A stretch of DNA of 64,000 nucleotides from Pseudomonas syringae. Its GTDB lineage: Bacteria; Pseudomonadota; Gammaproteobacteria; Pseudomonadales; Pseudomonadaceae. Below, piece after piece: positions 26,681 through 37,161 of this stretch (the first letter of the stretch is position 1; each line of letters begins with the position of its first letter). Under the pieces are notes generated by a model. That model made no database searches and was not told the DNA's origin. It worked only from the letters and a program-made list of their open reading frames with translations. Both the position numbers and the translations under genes were made by a program. The stretch lies in contig NZ_WKEQ01000009.1 in assembly GCF_021605415.1 (NCBI RefSeq), positions 62,001-126,000 of the forward strand. Direction: 5' to 3'.

Positions 26681-28075
26681 TTAAGGTTGTTTGAGGCTGG
26701 CCACGGCGGTCGGGCTGGCGCTCGGGATCACGTGGGCGGCGATGCCGCTGGCGAACACCTGGTTGCCCACGGCGCGCAGGCTGATCACCTGATAACGCTG
26801 GTCAACGGTGACTTTCACCACCGAGCCACCCACGGCGCTCGGCAGGGTGACTTGGTGCTCACCTTTCTTCAAGCGCAGACGCACGACCTGGGTGTTGTCC
26901 GGCAGGGTGCGCCATGTACGGGTATCGGCACCTTCGAGCACCGCTGAAGAAATACCGACTGCCAGACCCGCCAGCGGGTTGGTTTCGTTGATTTTCTTCT
27001 GCGCCACGCCTTTGGTGATCGCCCGCACCGTCGTGCGCAGGATGATCCCCGGCATGTCATCGCGCAGGGCGCGGCGGGACATGGCGGTGGTGCTGTTGAG
27101 GGCGGTCAGGTCGAGTTGCTTGCCATCGACGCCAATCTGCGCGAACGGCGCGGTGGTGGTGTCGGGCTTGATGACCGGAAACGACAACGGGGTGATGACC
27201 ACACTGTTGGAGATCGGCAATGGCAGCGGAATGCGGATCGAATCGCGGGCTGGCGCGAGGCCGCTCTGCACCACGATCAGGATGTCGCTGTCATCGGACT
27301 TGGCCGGCTTGTCGAGGTTGGCCAGTGCCTGCTCCAGCAACGGCGTGTTCGGACGCAGTTCGGCAGCCTTTCGGTAACCCGGTGCGGCGAGGTCTTTTTC
27401 ACCCAAGGCTTCATAAACGAAGCCGGCCAGGTAATGACTGAAAGCACTCTGATAGCTGTTCTTCAGGCCGACCACTTCCGGCGCGTCGAGGCTGGCGACC
27501 GGGTAGCCTTGCAGGTCTTTGTACTCGGTCTTGATGCCTTCTTTCTCGGCCTCTTCTTCGCTTTTGAGGTACTCCTTGTCACGCAGGTCGGCGATCACTG
27601 CTTCGCGTTCGTGAGTTCTCTTGATCGCGGTGCGGGCACCGTCGAAGTCGTTGACCGCCAGCAGGTTCAGGGCCATCTGCGTGGTCAGCATGACTTTTTC
27701 GTAGTCGTAGCCTTCGTAGCGACGCACCTTGTCGTTGACCAGGAAACTGCCGAACTGAGCCAGGTATTTACCCGTGTCGAGCTTGACCGAATCTTCCCAC
27801 TGACCCACCACCTGATCGGCGCTGCCCCAGGCACTCTGGCTGCCGGACAGATCACCTTTGGCGCGCAGCAGCTCACCTTTCTCGAAGTAATAGAGCAGGT
27901 CTTTGTCGGTACCGGTGTTGTTCTTTTCCAGCAAGGTCAGAGCGGCGTCAACGTTGCCGGTGGCCAGTTGCTGATTGGTCTGCGCCAGTTCGGAATCGTA
28001 GTTGCGAAACGCCGAACAGCCGGACAACAAGGTGACAGCGCTGAGCGCGATCAGGGTAGGGGCGCGGAATGCCAT
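26681..28075 (-). CDS. COG3014-family lipoprotein
   Basis: A 464-residue lipoprotein; the start at MAFRAPTLIALSAVTLLSGC (28075) gives a canonical signal peptide and lipobox LLSGC, and is preferred over a start 43 codons upstream. The N-terminal half is helical with TPR-like character (YYFEKGELLRAKGDLSGSQS, HYLAGFVYEALGEKDLAAPG), and the C-terminal half is beta-rich. First gene of the four-gene cassette. COG3014 has no assigned biochemical activity. Confidence 0.85.
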   Translation of the reverse strand: MAFRAPTLIALSAVTLLSGCSAFRNYDSELAQTNQQLATGNVDAALTLLEKNNTGTDKDLLYYFEKGELLRAKGDLSGSQSAWGSADQVVGQWEDSVKLDTGKYLAQFGSFLVNDKVRRYEGYDYEKVMLTTQMALNLLAVNDFDGARTAIKRTHEREAVIADLRDKEYLKSEEEAEKEGIKTEYKDLQGYPVASLDAPEVVGLKNSYQSAFSHYLAGFVYEALGEKDLAAPGYRKAAELRPNTPLLEQALANLDKPAKSDDSDILIVVQSGLAPARDSIRIPLPLPISNSVVITPLSFPVIKPDTTTAPFAQIGVDGKQLDLTALNSTTAMSRRALRDDMPGIILRTTVRAITKGVAQKKINETNPLAGLAVGISSAVLEGADTRTWRTLPDNTQVVRLRLKKGEHQVTLPSAVGGSVVKVTVDQRYQVISLRAVGNQVFASGIAAHVIPSASPTAVASLKQP

Positions 28076-28473
28076 GGGGGTACGTCTTCCATGAGTAATG
28101 ATTGCAGCCGGGAATGCTGGTCGGGCTGATGTGACCCATCGACAGTGGCGTTGGCCTCCTGCCAATTCCTCGAAACCCGAGGAGCTTTGATGCCCCGGCG
28201 CCAAGGCGCGGGCGCGGCATTATAAGCAAGAGGTGATGGCTATGTAATGGCTTTTTAATTTCACAAGTCAGGGAGGTGCCATTACGGCACGACGCTGTGG
28301 CTTTTCAAATGGTCGAGTGCATGACGGCTATCAAGGCCCGGACATCCACTGGCGTTTTGCGAAGTGTGACGATTGCACCGTGCCAATTCAGTGCGAAAAG
28401 TCGACAAGGCTTGAGGGAAACGTCTGCGAAGTGAACAATATGTAACTTCGTATTTCCCCCTTGAGAACTCTTC
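28076..28473. promoter_or_regulatory. Divergent intergenic region with inverted repeat upstream of iron permease
   Basis: A 398-base gap between the COG3014 gene and the FTR1 gene without a supportable coding region. TGCGAAGT (28425-28432) and ACTTCGTA (28445-28452) form a 7-of-8 inverted repeat with a 12-base spacer about 21 bases before the permease ATG. I see no good Fur box. Confidence 0.45.
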
Positions 28474-30369
28474 ATGATTGCCTCGTCCCGTTTCCTGGCC
28501 TGGCTGGTGCTCCCGTTTTTTGCCCTGAGCAGCTTCAATCTGCTGGCTGATACCGTGGAAGGCGCTCCGCAAGCGCTGCACTTGCTCGATTACATCAGCG
28601 CGGATTACCCGGCCACGGTGCAGGCGGGCAAGGTGGTTGATGAGGCCGAATACCGCGAGCAACTGGAGTTCGTCCAGGTGTTGAAAGGTTTGATCGCGGC
28701 GATGCCGGGCAAAGCGGAAAAGGCCGGGCTGGAACAGGGCGTCGTTGCTTTGCACGCGGGCATCGCGGCCAGGCAGGACGGCGCCGACGTCGCTCGGCAG
28801 GCCCGGCAACTCGGCGCGCAATTGGCGGTAGCTTATGAAGTCAGCCAGGCGCCGATCATCACCCCGGACGCAACCCGTGGCGCGCCGCTCTATGCGCAAA
28901 ACTGCTCGGTGTGCCACGGTGACAGCGGTGCCGGCGATGGCCCGGCGGGTGTCGGCCTGACGCCACCGCCGGCCAACCTGCGTGATGCGACGCGACTCGA
29001 CCATCTGAGCCTCTACGCGATTTACAACACGCTGGGCCAGGGTGTCGAAGGCACCGATATGCCGGCGTTCGCCGATCAGCTGGATGATCGTCAGCGTTGG
29101 GATCTGGCGACCTACATCGCCGGTTTCAGCGCTGATGTCGCAGCAGCCAAATCCGCGAAAACCTACGACATCGCCGACCTCGCGCGTCAGACGCCCGCCG
29201 AAGTGCAGGCTGCTGAAGGTCCCGAGGCTGCCGCGACGTTCCGTGCGCAACGGGCGCAGCCGCCACAGGTCAAGCGTGGCCCGGCGCAGTTGCTCGATTA
29301 CACCGCCTCGACGCTGGACAAAAGCCTCGCCGCTTATCGCGCCGGTGACCGCGATCAGGCCTATGACCTCTCCGTTGCTGCGTATCTGGAAGGCTTCGAA
29401 CTGGTCGAAAGTTCGCTGGATAACGTCGACGCCAACGTGCGCAAAGACACAGAGAAATCCCTGATGGCGTATCGGCAGTCGTTGCAGGACGGCCTGTCGG
29501 TGGAAGAGTCGGCGCAACGTCTGGACGCGGCGAAAGCCAAACTCACTGAATCTGCCGGCCTGCTGGGTAGCGATGGCTTGAGCTGGTCGCTGAGTTACAT
29601 CTCCGGGTTGCTGATTCTGCTGCGCGAAGGTCTAGAAGCGATTCTGGTATTGGCGGCGATTCTTGCGTTCCTGCGCAACACCGGCCAGCAGTCGGCGGTG
29701 CGCAGCGTCAACGTCGGTTGGGGTCTGGCGCTGCTGGCCGGCCTCGGCACTTGGGCGCTGGCGGCGTATGTGATCGACGTCAGCGGCTCCCAGCGTGAAT
29801 TGCTCGAAGGCGCCACGGCGCTGTTCGCCAGCGTGATGGTGTTGTGGCTCGGCGTATGGATGCATGACCGTCGTCACGCGGCTGCCTGGCAGGATTACAT
29901 CAAGAGCAGCCTGGTTGGCGGCGGCGGACGCTTCGGCTTTGCGATCCTGGCGTTCTTCTCGGTGTATCGCGAATTGTTTGAAGTGATCCTGTTCTACGAA
30001 ACCCTGTGGTTGCAGGCCGGCCCTGCCGGGCACGACGCGGTATTGGCCGGTGGCGCCACGGCACTGGTGCTGTTGGTCGGTCTGGCGTGGGTGATCCTGC
30101 GCGGTTCGGCGAAACTGCCGTTGACGCTGTTTTTCAGCATCAACGCCGGGCTGCTGTGTGCGCTGTCGGTGGTCTTTGCCGGGCACGGCGTGAAGGCATT
30201 GCAGGAGGCGGGGATTTTCGGCACGCGGCCGGTGGCGTTCTTCGAGTTCGATTGGTTGGGGATTCATGCCGATGCGTATTCGTTGACGGCGCAGGCGGTG
30301 GCGATTGTGGCGATCGTCGTGTTGTATGGGCGCAGTCGGATGGTTGAGAAACGGCGGGTAACCGCGTAA
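28474..30369 (+). CDS. Cytochrome c-FTR1 fusion iron permease
   Basis: A 631-residue protein joining a periplasmic ferrous-iron oxidation module to an FTR1-type permease. A signal peptide (1-26) is followed by a helical region, a class I cytochrome c domain with haem motif C144-S-V-C-H148 and likely axial M196 (GTDMPAF), a second helical domain (270-365), and a permease with about seven membrane segments. The two FTR1 iron-transport motifs are REGLE (384-388) and RELFE (499-503). The layout implies iron oxidation by the haem domain coupled to uptake of ferric iron. The architecture is known in Pseudomonas but differs from EfeUOB. Confidence 0.9.
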   Translation: MIASSRFLAWLVLPFFALSSFNLLADTVEGAPQALHLLDYISADYPATVQAGKVVDEAEYREQLEFVQVLKGLIAAMPGKAEKAGLEQGVVALHAGIAARQDGADVARQARQLGAQLAVAYEVSQAPIITPDATRGAPLYAQNCSVCHGDSGAGDGPAGVGLTPPPANLRDATRLDHLSLYAIYNTLGQGVEGTDMPAFADQLDDRQRWDLATYIAGFSADVAAAKSAKTYDIADLARQTPAEVQAAEGPEAAATFRAQRAQPPQVKRGPAQLLDYTASTLDKSLAAYRAGDRDQAYDLSVAAYLEGFELVESSLDNVDANVRKDTEKSLMAYRQSLQDGLSVEESAQRLDAAKAKLTESAGLLGSDGLSWSLSYISGLLILLREGLEAILVLAAILAFLRNTGQQSAVRSVNVGWGLALLAGLGTWALAAYVIDVSGSQRELLEGATALFASVMVLWLGVWMHDRRHAAAWQDYIKSSLVGGGGRFGFAILAFFSVYRELFEVILFYETLWLQAGPAGHDAVLAGGATALVLLVGLAWVILRGSAKLPLTLFFSINAGLLCALSVVFAGHGVKALQEAGIFGTRPVAFFEFDWLGIHADAYSLTAQAVAIVAIVVLYGRSRMVEKRRVTA

Positions 30370-30388
30370 AGCATCCGCTGCGCTCATA

Positions 30389-30452
30389 TTCGCGAGCAGG
30401 CTCGCTCCTACAGGGTTTACGGTTAACCTGTGGGAGCGAGCCTGCTCGCGAA
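30389..30452 (+). repeat. REP-like inverted pair, family B
   Basis: TTCGCGAGCAGGCTCGCTCC followed by TACAGG, a short linker, and the inverted copy TGTGGGAGCGAGCCTGCTCG ending CGAA, between the FTR1 and UPF0178 genes. Confidence 0.9.
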
Positions 30453-30470
30453 GTTTTTGGAGGTTTGAAA

Positions 30471-30926
30471 ATGCGTGTATGGATCGATGCCGACGCTTGC
30501 CCCCGGGCGGCGAAGGATCTGGTGGTGAAGTTCGCCCTCAAGCGTCAGTTCGAAGTGGTGCTGGTGGCCGGGCAGCCGCAGATCAAGCCGGGGCTGGCCA
30601 TCGTCAAGCTGATCGTGGTGCCGAGCGGCCCGGATGCGGCGGATGATTATCTGGTCGAACACGCCGTGCCCGGCGAACTGGTGATCTGCAGCGACGTGCC
30701 GCTGGCAGACCGGTTGGTGAAGAAGGGCGTGGCGGCGCTGGATCCGCGTGGCAAAGAGTTCGATGCGCAGAACATGGGCGATCGGTTGGCGGTGCGTAAT
30801 CTGTTCACTGACCTGCGTGAGCAAGGCCAGATGAGCGGGGGGCCGGCGCCGTTTGGTGATCGTGAGAAGCAGGCGTTTGCCAACGCGCTGGATCGGATCC
30901 TGACGCGGTTATCTCGCGCGCATTGA
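30471..30926 (+). CDS. UPF0178 (YaiI/YqxD, DUF188) family protein
   Basis: A 151-residue cytosolic protein. MRVWIDADACPRAAKDL at the N-terminus is the family signature (acidic residues reminiscent of a PIN-like nuclease pocket), and SDVPLADRLVKKGVAALDPRG is the second conserved block. The ATG at 30471 has GGAGG 7 bases upstream; a TTG two codons earlier is a poor alternative. Activity unknown, though the PIN-like fold makes a nuclease possible. Confidence 0.9.
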   Translation: MRVWIDADACPRAAKDLVVKFALKRQFEVVLVAGQPQIKPGLAIVKLIVVPSGPDAADDYLVEHAVPGELVICSDVPLADRLVKKGVAALDPRGKEFDAQNMGDRLAVRNLFTDLREQGQMSGGPAPFGDREKQAFANALDRILTRLSRAH

Positions 30927-30952
30927 TCGTTCCCACGCGGAGCATGGGAACG
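30927..30952 (+). repeat. REP-like element, family D
   Basis: A palindrome in which CGTTCCCACGCGGAGC is followed by ATGGGAACG, with arms GTTCCCA and TGGGAAC, immediately after the UPF0178 stop codon. Confidence 0.75.
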
Positions 30953-30966
30953 CTCAGCGGGAAACG

Positions 30967-31635
30967 TCAGGCGTCGTTTTCGTGGGTCAGTTCCAGCACC
31001 CGGTCAACCATCTTGTTGATGCCGGACGCCGCCTCGCTGATGCTCTGCGCCAGCATGTAGGCCGGGGTGCTCACCAGTTTGCGCGCCTTGTCTTCGATGA
31101 TGTCGGTGACAGCGCACTCTTCATGGGTCGCGCCCATCTTGTTCATCGCCGCCGCCGTTTCGGCGTCGCTGCCGATGGTGCAGGTCACGCCCGGGCCGTA
31201 GATTTTTGCCGCCAGCGCTGGCGAGATGCACATCAGTCCCACGGGTTTGCCTGCTTCGGCAAAGGCTTCGGCCAGGGCGAGGACGTCTGGCTGAACCGTG
31301 CAACCGGCGCCTTCGACGGCGAAGTTCGACAGGTTCTTCGCCGAGCCGAAGCCGCCCGGCACGATCAACGCATCGAAGTCCTCGACGCTGGCTTCGCGGA
31401 TGTCCTTGATCTCGCCGCGAGCGATGCGCGCCGATTCCACCAGCACATTGCGCGACTCGGGCATTTCTTCACCGGTCAGGTGGTTGATCACATGCAACTG
31501 CGCGATGTTCGGGGCGAAGCACTGCACCTGGGCGCCGCGCTGGTCGAGGCGCAGCAAGGTGATGACGCTTTCGTGGATCTCGGCGCCGTCGTACACGCCG
31601 CAGCCTGAAAGGATCACTGCAATTTTTTTGCTCAT
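30967..31635 (-). CDS. elbB: ElbB, isoprenoid biosynthesis glyoxalase
   Basis: A 222-residue DJ-1/PfpI-superfamily protein, close to E. coli ElbB along its length (KIAVILSGCGVYDGAEIHES, INHLTGEEMPESRNVLVESA). The nucleophile elbow is around IVPGGFGSAKNLSNFA with the catalytic-type cysteine in GCTVQPD. E. coli ElbB has glyoxalase activity in vitro and was linked genetically to isoprenoid synthesis; the physiological role is uncertain. The gene is monocistronic, divergent from the hydroxylase. Confidence 0.93.
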   Translation of the reverse strand: MSKKIAVILSGCGVYDGAEIHESVITLLRLDQRGAQVQCFAPNIAQLHVINHLTGEEMPESRNVLVESARIARGEIKDIREASVEDFDALIVPGGFGSAKNLSNFAVEGAGCTVQPDVLALAEAFAEAGKPVGLMCISPALAAKIYGPGVTCTIGSDAETAAAMNKMGATHEECAVTDIIEDKARKLVSTPAYMLAQSISEAASGINKMVDRVLELTHENDA

Positions 31636-31750
31636 GGGCTTTTCTCCGGATTCATGGCGTTAAATGTCCACTAATTTGTCACTCGTTGCCATAGGGATAA
31701 TTCGCAGCTACACCTAGGATCTGTCCTCAAGATTCCGGTCAGGGTTTGTC

Positions 31751-32986
31751 ATGGACTTCATTCTGTATGCGGTGCCATTTTTCTTCGTGCTGATCTCCAT
31801 AGAACTGCTCGCCGACCGTTGGCGCGGGGTGAGCAACTATCGGCTGGCCGATGCAATAAACAGCATCAGCACCGGCGTGTTGTCGACCACTACGGGCCTG
31901 TTGACCAAAGGCGTCGGGCTGCTGACTTACGCCTTTGCGCTTGAACATCTGGCGCTGGTCAGTTTGCCGGCGGACAGCGTCTGGGTCTGGGTGTTCGCCT
32001 TCGTCCTCTACGACTTTTGCTACTACTGGCTGCACCGCATGGGCCACGAGCGCAACATTCTCTGGGCCGCGCATTCGGTGCATCACCAGAGCGAGGACTA
32101 CAACCTTTCCACGGCGCTGCGCCAGACCAGCACCGGTTTCCTTTTGAACTGGATCTTTTACCTGCCGATGGCCGTGCTCGGCGTGCCGCTGCTGGTGTTT
32201 GTCAGCGTGGCCGCGCTCAATCTGCTGTATCAGTTTTGGGTACATACGAAGCACATTCCCAAGCTCGGCTGGTTCGAATGGTTCTTCGTCACGCCGTCCA
32301 ATCATCGGGCTCACCATGCACAGAACGCTCTCTACATGGATCGCAACTACGGCGGGGTGTTCATTATTTGGGATCGACTGTTCGGATCATTTCAGGAAGA
32401 GGACGATAACGAACCGGTGATTTTTGGCGTGACCACGCCGCTGGCGAGCTGGAATCCGCTATGGGCAAACGTGCAGTTCTACGCGCAATTGTGGGAGGAC
32501 GCCCGGCGTGCCGACAGCAAGTGGGACAAGCTGCGGATCTGGTTCATGCGCACCGGTTGGCGGCCGGCGGACGTGGCGGCGAAATACCCCATGAGCAAGC
32601 CGGATCTGAGCCAGTTCCGCAAGTTCGAGGTGCCGATCGACCGTCGCCAGCAGGGGTACGTGATGTTGCAATTCGGCGTCTATATCGCCCTGGGCAGTTA
32701 TCTGATGAATTGGGAGCGGGATCTGCCAACCGCCGCGCTGGTGCTCGGTTGGGGTGCGGTGGCGTTGGGGCTGTTCGTGCTGGGCGTGGCCCTGGAGAAT
32801 CGCCCGTGGGCGTTGCGGCTTGAGCTGTTGCGGCTAGTGTCTAACCTGCCGCTGGTGTGGCTGGCGCCATTGGTCGGGCTATGGCCGGCCAGCCCGCTGG
32901 CGTGGATCGGTCTGCTCAGTTACAGCCTGCTCAGCGGCATCGGCTTGTATTGGCGCCGACAACGGTTTACTCGGCTGGCGTCTTAG
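31751..32986 (+). CDS. Sterol desaturase/fatty acid hydroxylase family membrane protein
   Basis: A 411-residue integral membrane protein of the di-iron hydroxylase superfamily. The eight-histidine signature is visible: HRMGH, HSVHH and NHRAHH, plus supporting His residues between. Four or more membrane segments lie in the first 170 residues, and three more at the C-terminus (about 295-400), which is an extension beyond the basic domain. The substrate is probably a lipid but unknown. Its last 20 bases overlap the convergent dedA-like gene. Confidence 0.88.
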   Translation: MDFILYAVPFFFVLISIELLADRWRGVSNYRLADAINSISTGVLSTTTGLLTKGVGLLTYAFALEHLALVSLPADSVWVWVFAFVLYDFCYYWLHRMGHERNILWAAHSVHHQSEDYNLSTALRQTSTGFLLNWIFYLPMAVLGVPLLVFVSVAALNLLYQFWVHTKHIPKLGWFEWFFVTPSNHRAHHAQNALYMDRNYGGVFIIWDRLFGSFQEEDDNEPVIFGVTTPLASWNPLWANVQFYAQLWEDARRADSKWDKLRIWFMRTGWRPADVAAKYPMSKPDLSQFRKFEVPIDRRQQGYVMLQFGVYIALGSYLMNWERDLPTAALVLGWGAVALGLFVLGVALENRPWALRLELLRLVSNLPLVWLAPLVGLWPASPLAWIGLLSYSLLSGIGLYWRRQRFTRLAS

Positions 32987-33626
32987 GATCGGCCGGGTTG
33001 GCTGCTTCGGCCTTCAGCAGTTGCTCGGCTTTGGCAGCCTTGGCGATCTGCTCGTCTTCGTAAATCTTCTTCGCCAGCCGGGCATTCTTGAAGCGTCGGC
33101 GCAGCCACAGGCCGACGCCAAGCACCAGCAATGCGCCAAGCACCCACAATTCGTACTTCTTGATGCTGCCAAGCATGCCTTCCAGCACTGCGCCGAAGTG
33201 ATAGGCCGCAGCGGCCAGCGCCGTCGCCCAGATTGCCGCACCGATACCATTGAGCAGCAAGTAGCGTCCCGGTGGATAACCTGACAGCCCGATGGCCACC
33301 GGCATCACCGTGCGCAAACCGTAGACGAAGCGAAAGCTCAGCACCCAGATGTCCGGATGCTTGCGGATGTGTTCCAGCGCGCGGTCGCCCATCAGTTGCC
33401 AGCGAGGTTTGCGTGCGAGCAATTTGCGCCCGTGCTTGCGCCCCAGGAAGTACCACAGCTGATCGCCGGCATAACTGCCGCAGAACGCCACGACCACGAC
33501 AATGTTGATATCCATGTAACCGCGGAACGCGAGAAAGCCCGCGAGCACCAGGATGGTTTCGCCTTCGAAAAACGTGCCGAGAAACAGGGCAAAGTAGCCG
33601 AAGTCATGCAGAAATTGTTGGAGCAT
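32967..33626 (-). CDS. DedA family membrane protein
   Basis: A 219-residue inner-membrane protein with the DedA/SNARE-associated fold. FLGTFFEGETILVLAGFLA and FCGSYAGDQLWYFLGRKHG are the conserved re-entrant and loop motifs, and FRFVYGLRTVMPVAIGLSG contains the conserved arginines. A charged Ala/Lys-rich C-terminal tail (about 180-219) follows. DedA proteins act as lipid-carrier flippases or affect proton-motive force; which applies here is not determinable. Confidence 0.92.
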   Translation of the reverse strand: MLQQFLHDFGYFALFLGTFFEGETILVLAGFLAFRGYMDINIVVVVAFCGSYAGDQLWYFLGRKHGRKLLARKPRWQLMGDRALEHIRKHPDIWVLSFRFVYGLRTVMPVAIGLSGYPPGRYLLLNGIGAAIWATALAAAAYHFGAVLEGMLGSIKKYELWVLGALLVLGVGLWLRRRFKNARLAKKIYEDEQIAKAAKAEQLLKAEAANPADPKTPAE

Positions 33627-33760
33627 TGTCTGGGTGCTGGCGAAATGAACGCGCAGCCTAACCCTTCGGACACATTCAGGAAAGTGTCGAGATGTGTCTC
33701 GACGTGAACATTTCCTACAACGACAATGGAATGCGGCTACGTGTCACGGGTCACACATAA

Positions 33761-34848
<1,088 letters not shown>

Positions 34849-34866
34849 CCCTCCCAGGAACATTCA

Positions 34867-37089
34867 ATGAATACCGAAGGATTGACTGAAGTTGCCGTAA
34901 AAGACGCTCAACCGGTGGTCGAGCAAGTGACCGAGACCCCGCCGGAAATCGAGCCCGCGCCGCCCGCGATCGTCGCCGAAGCCGCGCCGGTCCCGGCGAT
35001 CGCGATTCCCGGTCTGGATGACAGCAGCCTGTACATCCACCGTGAGTTGTCGCAACTGCAGTTCAATATCCGCGTGCTGGAACAGGCGCTGGATGAGTCC
35101 TACCCGTTGCTGGAGCGGCTGAAGTTTCTGCTGATCTTCTCCAGCAACCTCGACGAATTCTTTGAAATCCGCGTCGCCGGCCTGAAAAAGCAAATCACCT
35201 TCGCCCGTGAACAGGCCGGCGCCGACGGTTTGCAGCCGCATCAGGCGCTGGCTCGCATCAGTGAGCTGGTGCACGGCCACGTTGATCGTCAATACGCAAT
35301 CCTCAACGACATCCTGCTGCCGGAGCTGGAAAAGCATCAGGTGCGCTTCATCCGTCGCCGCCACTGGTCGACCAAGATCAAGACTTGGGTACGCCGCTAT
35401 TTCCGCGATGAGATCGCGCCGATCATCACCCCGATCGGCCTCGACCCGACGCACCCATTCCCGTTGCTGGTGAACAAGAGCCTGAACTTCATCGTCGAAC
35501 TCGAAGGCATCGACGCCTTCGGCCGAGATTCCGGTCTGGCGATCATTCCGGCGCCACGCCTGTTGCCGCGCATCATCAAGGTGCCGGAAGAAGTCGGCGG
35601 CGCGGGGGACAACTACGTGTTCCTGTCGTCGATGATCCACGCCCACGCCGATGATTTGTTCCAAGGCATGAAGGTGAAAGGCTGCTACCAGTTCCGCCTG
35701 ACCCGAAACGCCGATCTGGCGCTCGACTCCGAAGATGTCGAAGACCTGGCCCGTGCCTTGCGTGGCGAGTTGTTCTCGCGCCGTTACGGCGATGCCGTGC
35801 GCCTGGAAGTCGCCGACACCTGCCCGAAACATCTGTCGGACTACTTGCTCAAGCAGTTCAACCTGGCCGAGACCGAGTTGTATCAGGTCAACGGCCCGGT
35901 GAACCTGACGCGGCTGTTCAGCATCACCGGGCTCGACAGCCAGCGCGAACTGCAATACCTGCCGTTCACGCCGCAGATCCCGAAGCTGCTGCAAAACAGC
36001 GAAAACATATTCAGCGTGGTGAGCAAGCAGGACATCCTGCTGCTGCACCCGTTCGAGTCGTTCACCCCGGTGGTCGACCTGTTGCGTCAGGCGGCGAAAG
36101 ACCCGCACGTTCTGGCGGTGCGTCAGACGCTATATCGCTCTGGCGCCAACTCGGAAATCGTCGATGCGCTGGTGGACGCAGCACGTAACGGCAAAGAAGT
36201 GACGGCGGTCATCGAGCTTCGCGCGCGTTTCGACGAAGAGTCCAACCTGCAACTGGCCAGCCGCCTGCAAGCGGCGGGTGCGGTGGTGATCTACGGTGTT
36301 GTGGGCTTCAAGACCCACGCCAAAATGATGCTGATCCTGCGCCGAGAGCAGGGCGAGATCGTCCGTTACGCGCACCTCGGCACCGGCAACTATCACGCCG
36401 GCAACGCGCGGTTGTACACCGACTACAGCTTGCTGACCTCCGACGATGCCTTGTGCGAAGACGTCGGCAAATTGTTCAGCCAGTTGATCGGCATGGGCAA
36501 GACGTTGCGCATGAAAAAGCTGCTGCATGCGCCGTTCACCCTGAAAAAGGGCATGCTTGACATGATTGCCCGGGAAACCCAGTTCGCCCTCGATGGCAAA
36601 CCGGCACACATCATCGCCAAGTTCAACTCGCTGACCGATCCGAAGATCATTCGCGCGCTGTACAAGGCCAGCCAGTCCGGTGTGCGCATTGACCTGGTGG
36701 TGCGCGGCATGTGCTGTCTGCGTCCGGGCATTGCCGGGGTTTCGCACAACATCCATGTGCGTTCGATCATCGGCCGCTTCCTCGAACACACCCGGGTTTT
36801 CTACTTCCTCAATGGTGGCGAGGAGCAGATGTTCCTGTCCAGCGCCGACTGGATGGAGCGCAACCTCGATAAACGCGTCGAGACCTGTTTCCCGGTGGAA
36901 GGCAAGAAGCTGCTGACCCGGGTGAAGAAAGAGCTGGAGTTGTATCTGACTGACAACACACATAGTTGGAGCTTGCAGTCGGATGGGCGCTACATTCGCA
37001 ATACGCCGACGGGTAATCAAAACCCGCGCAGCGCGCAGGCGACGTTGCTGGAGCGGCTGGGCAGCCCGATCTTGCCGGTCAGTAGCTGA
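34867..37089 (+). CDS. ppk: Polyphosphate kinase 1
   Basis: Reversibly polymerises the gamma-phosphate of ATP into polyphosphate. 740 residues, slightly long because of a Pro/Glu/Ala-rich N-terminal extension (about 1-50) before the N domain ([20 protein letters not shown]). The autophosphorylated histidine regions are in [14 protein letters not shown] and [19 protein letters not shown]. The C-terminal PLD-like domains carry [20 protein letters not shown]. It faces ppx, which degrades polyphosphate, with a terminator between them. Confidence 0.98.
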   Translation: MNTEGLTEVAVKDAQPVVEQVTETPPEIEPAPPAIVAEAAPVPAIAIPGLDDSSLYIHRELSQLQFNIRVLEQALDESYPLLERLKFLLIFSSNLDEFFEIRVAGLKKQITFAREQAGADGLQPHQALARISELVHGHVDRQYAILNDILLPELEKHQVRFIRRRHWSTKIKTWVRRYFRDEIAPIITPIGLDPTHPFPLLVNKSLNFIVELEGIDAFGRDSGLAIIPAPRLLPRIIKVPEEVGGAGDNYVFLSSMIHAHADDLFQGMKVKGCYQFRLTRNADLALDSEDVEDLARALRGELFSRRYGDAVRLEVADTCPKHLSDYLLKQFNLAETELYQVNGPVNLTRLFSITGLDSQRELQYLPFTPQIPKLLQNSENIFSVVSKQDILLLHPFESFTPVVDLLRQAAKDPHVLAVRQTLYRSGANSEIVDALVDAARNGKEVTAVIELRARFDEESNLQLASRLQAAGAVVIYGVVGFKTHAKMMLILRREQGEIVRYAHLGTGNYHAGNARLYTDYSLLTSDDALCEDVGKLFSQLIGMGKTLRMKKLLHAPFTLKKGMLDMIARETQFALDGKPAHIIAKFNSLTDPKIIRALYKASQSGVRIDLVVRGMCCLRPGIAGVSHNIHVRSIIGRFLEHTRVFYFLNGGEEQMFLSSADWMERNLDKRVETCFPVEGKKLLTRVKKELELYLTDNTHSWSLQSDGRYIRNTPTGNQNPRSAQATLLERLGSPILPVSS

Positions 37090-37106
37090 CCTTCGGTTTA
37101 GCAAAT

Positions 37107-37137
37107 AAAAAGGCGATCCCAACGGATCGCCTTTTTT
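37107..37137 (+). terminator. Bidirectional terminator between ppk and ppx
   Basis: AAAAAGGCGATCC-CAAC-GGATCGCCTTTTTT hairpin with flanking A- and T-tracts. Confidence 0.92.
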
Positions 37138-37161
37138 GTGTCGCCCCTGTAGGAGAGGGTG

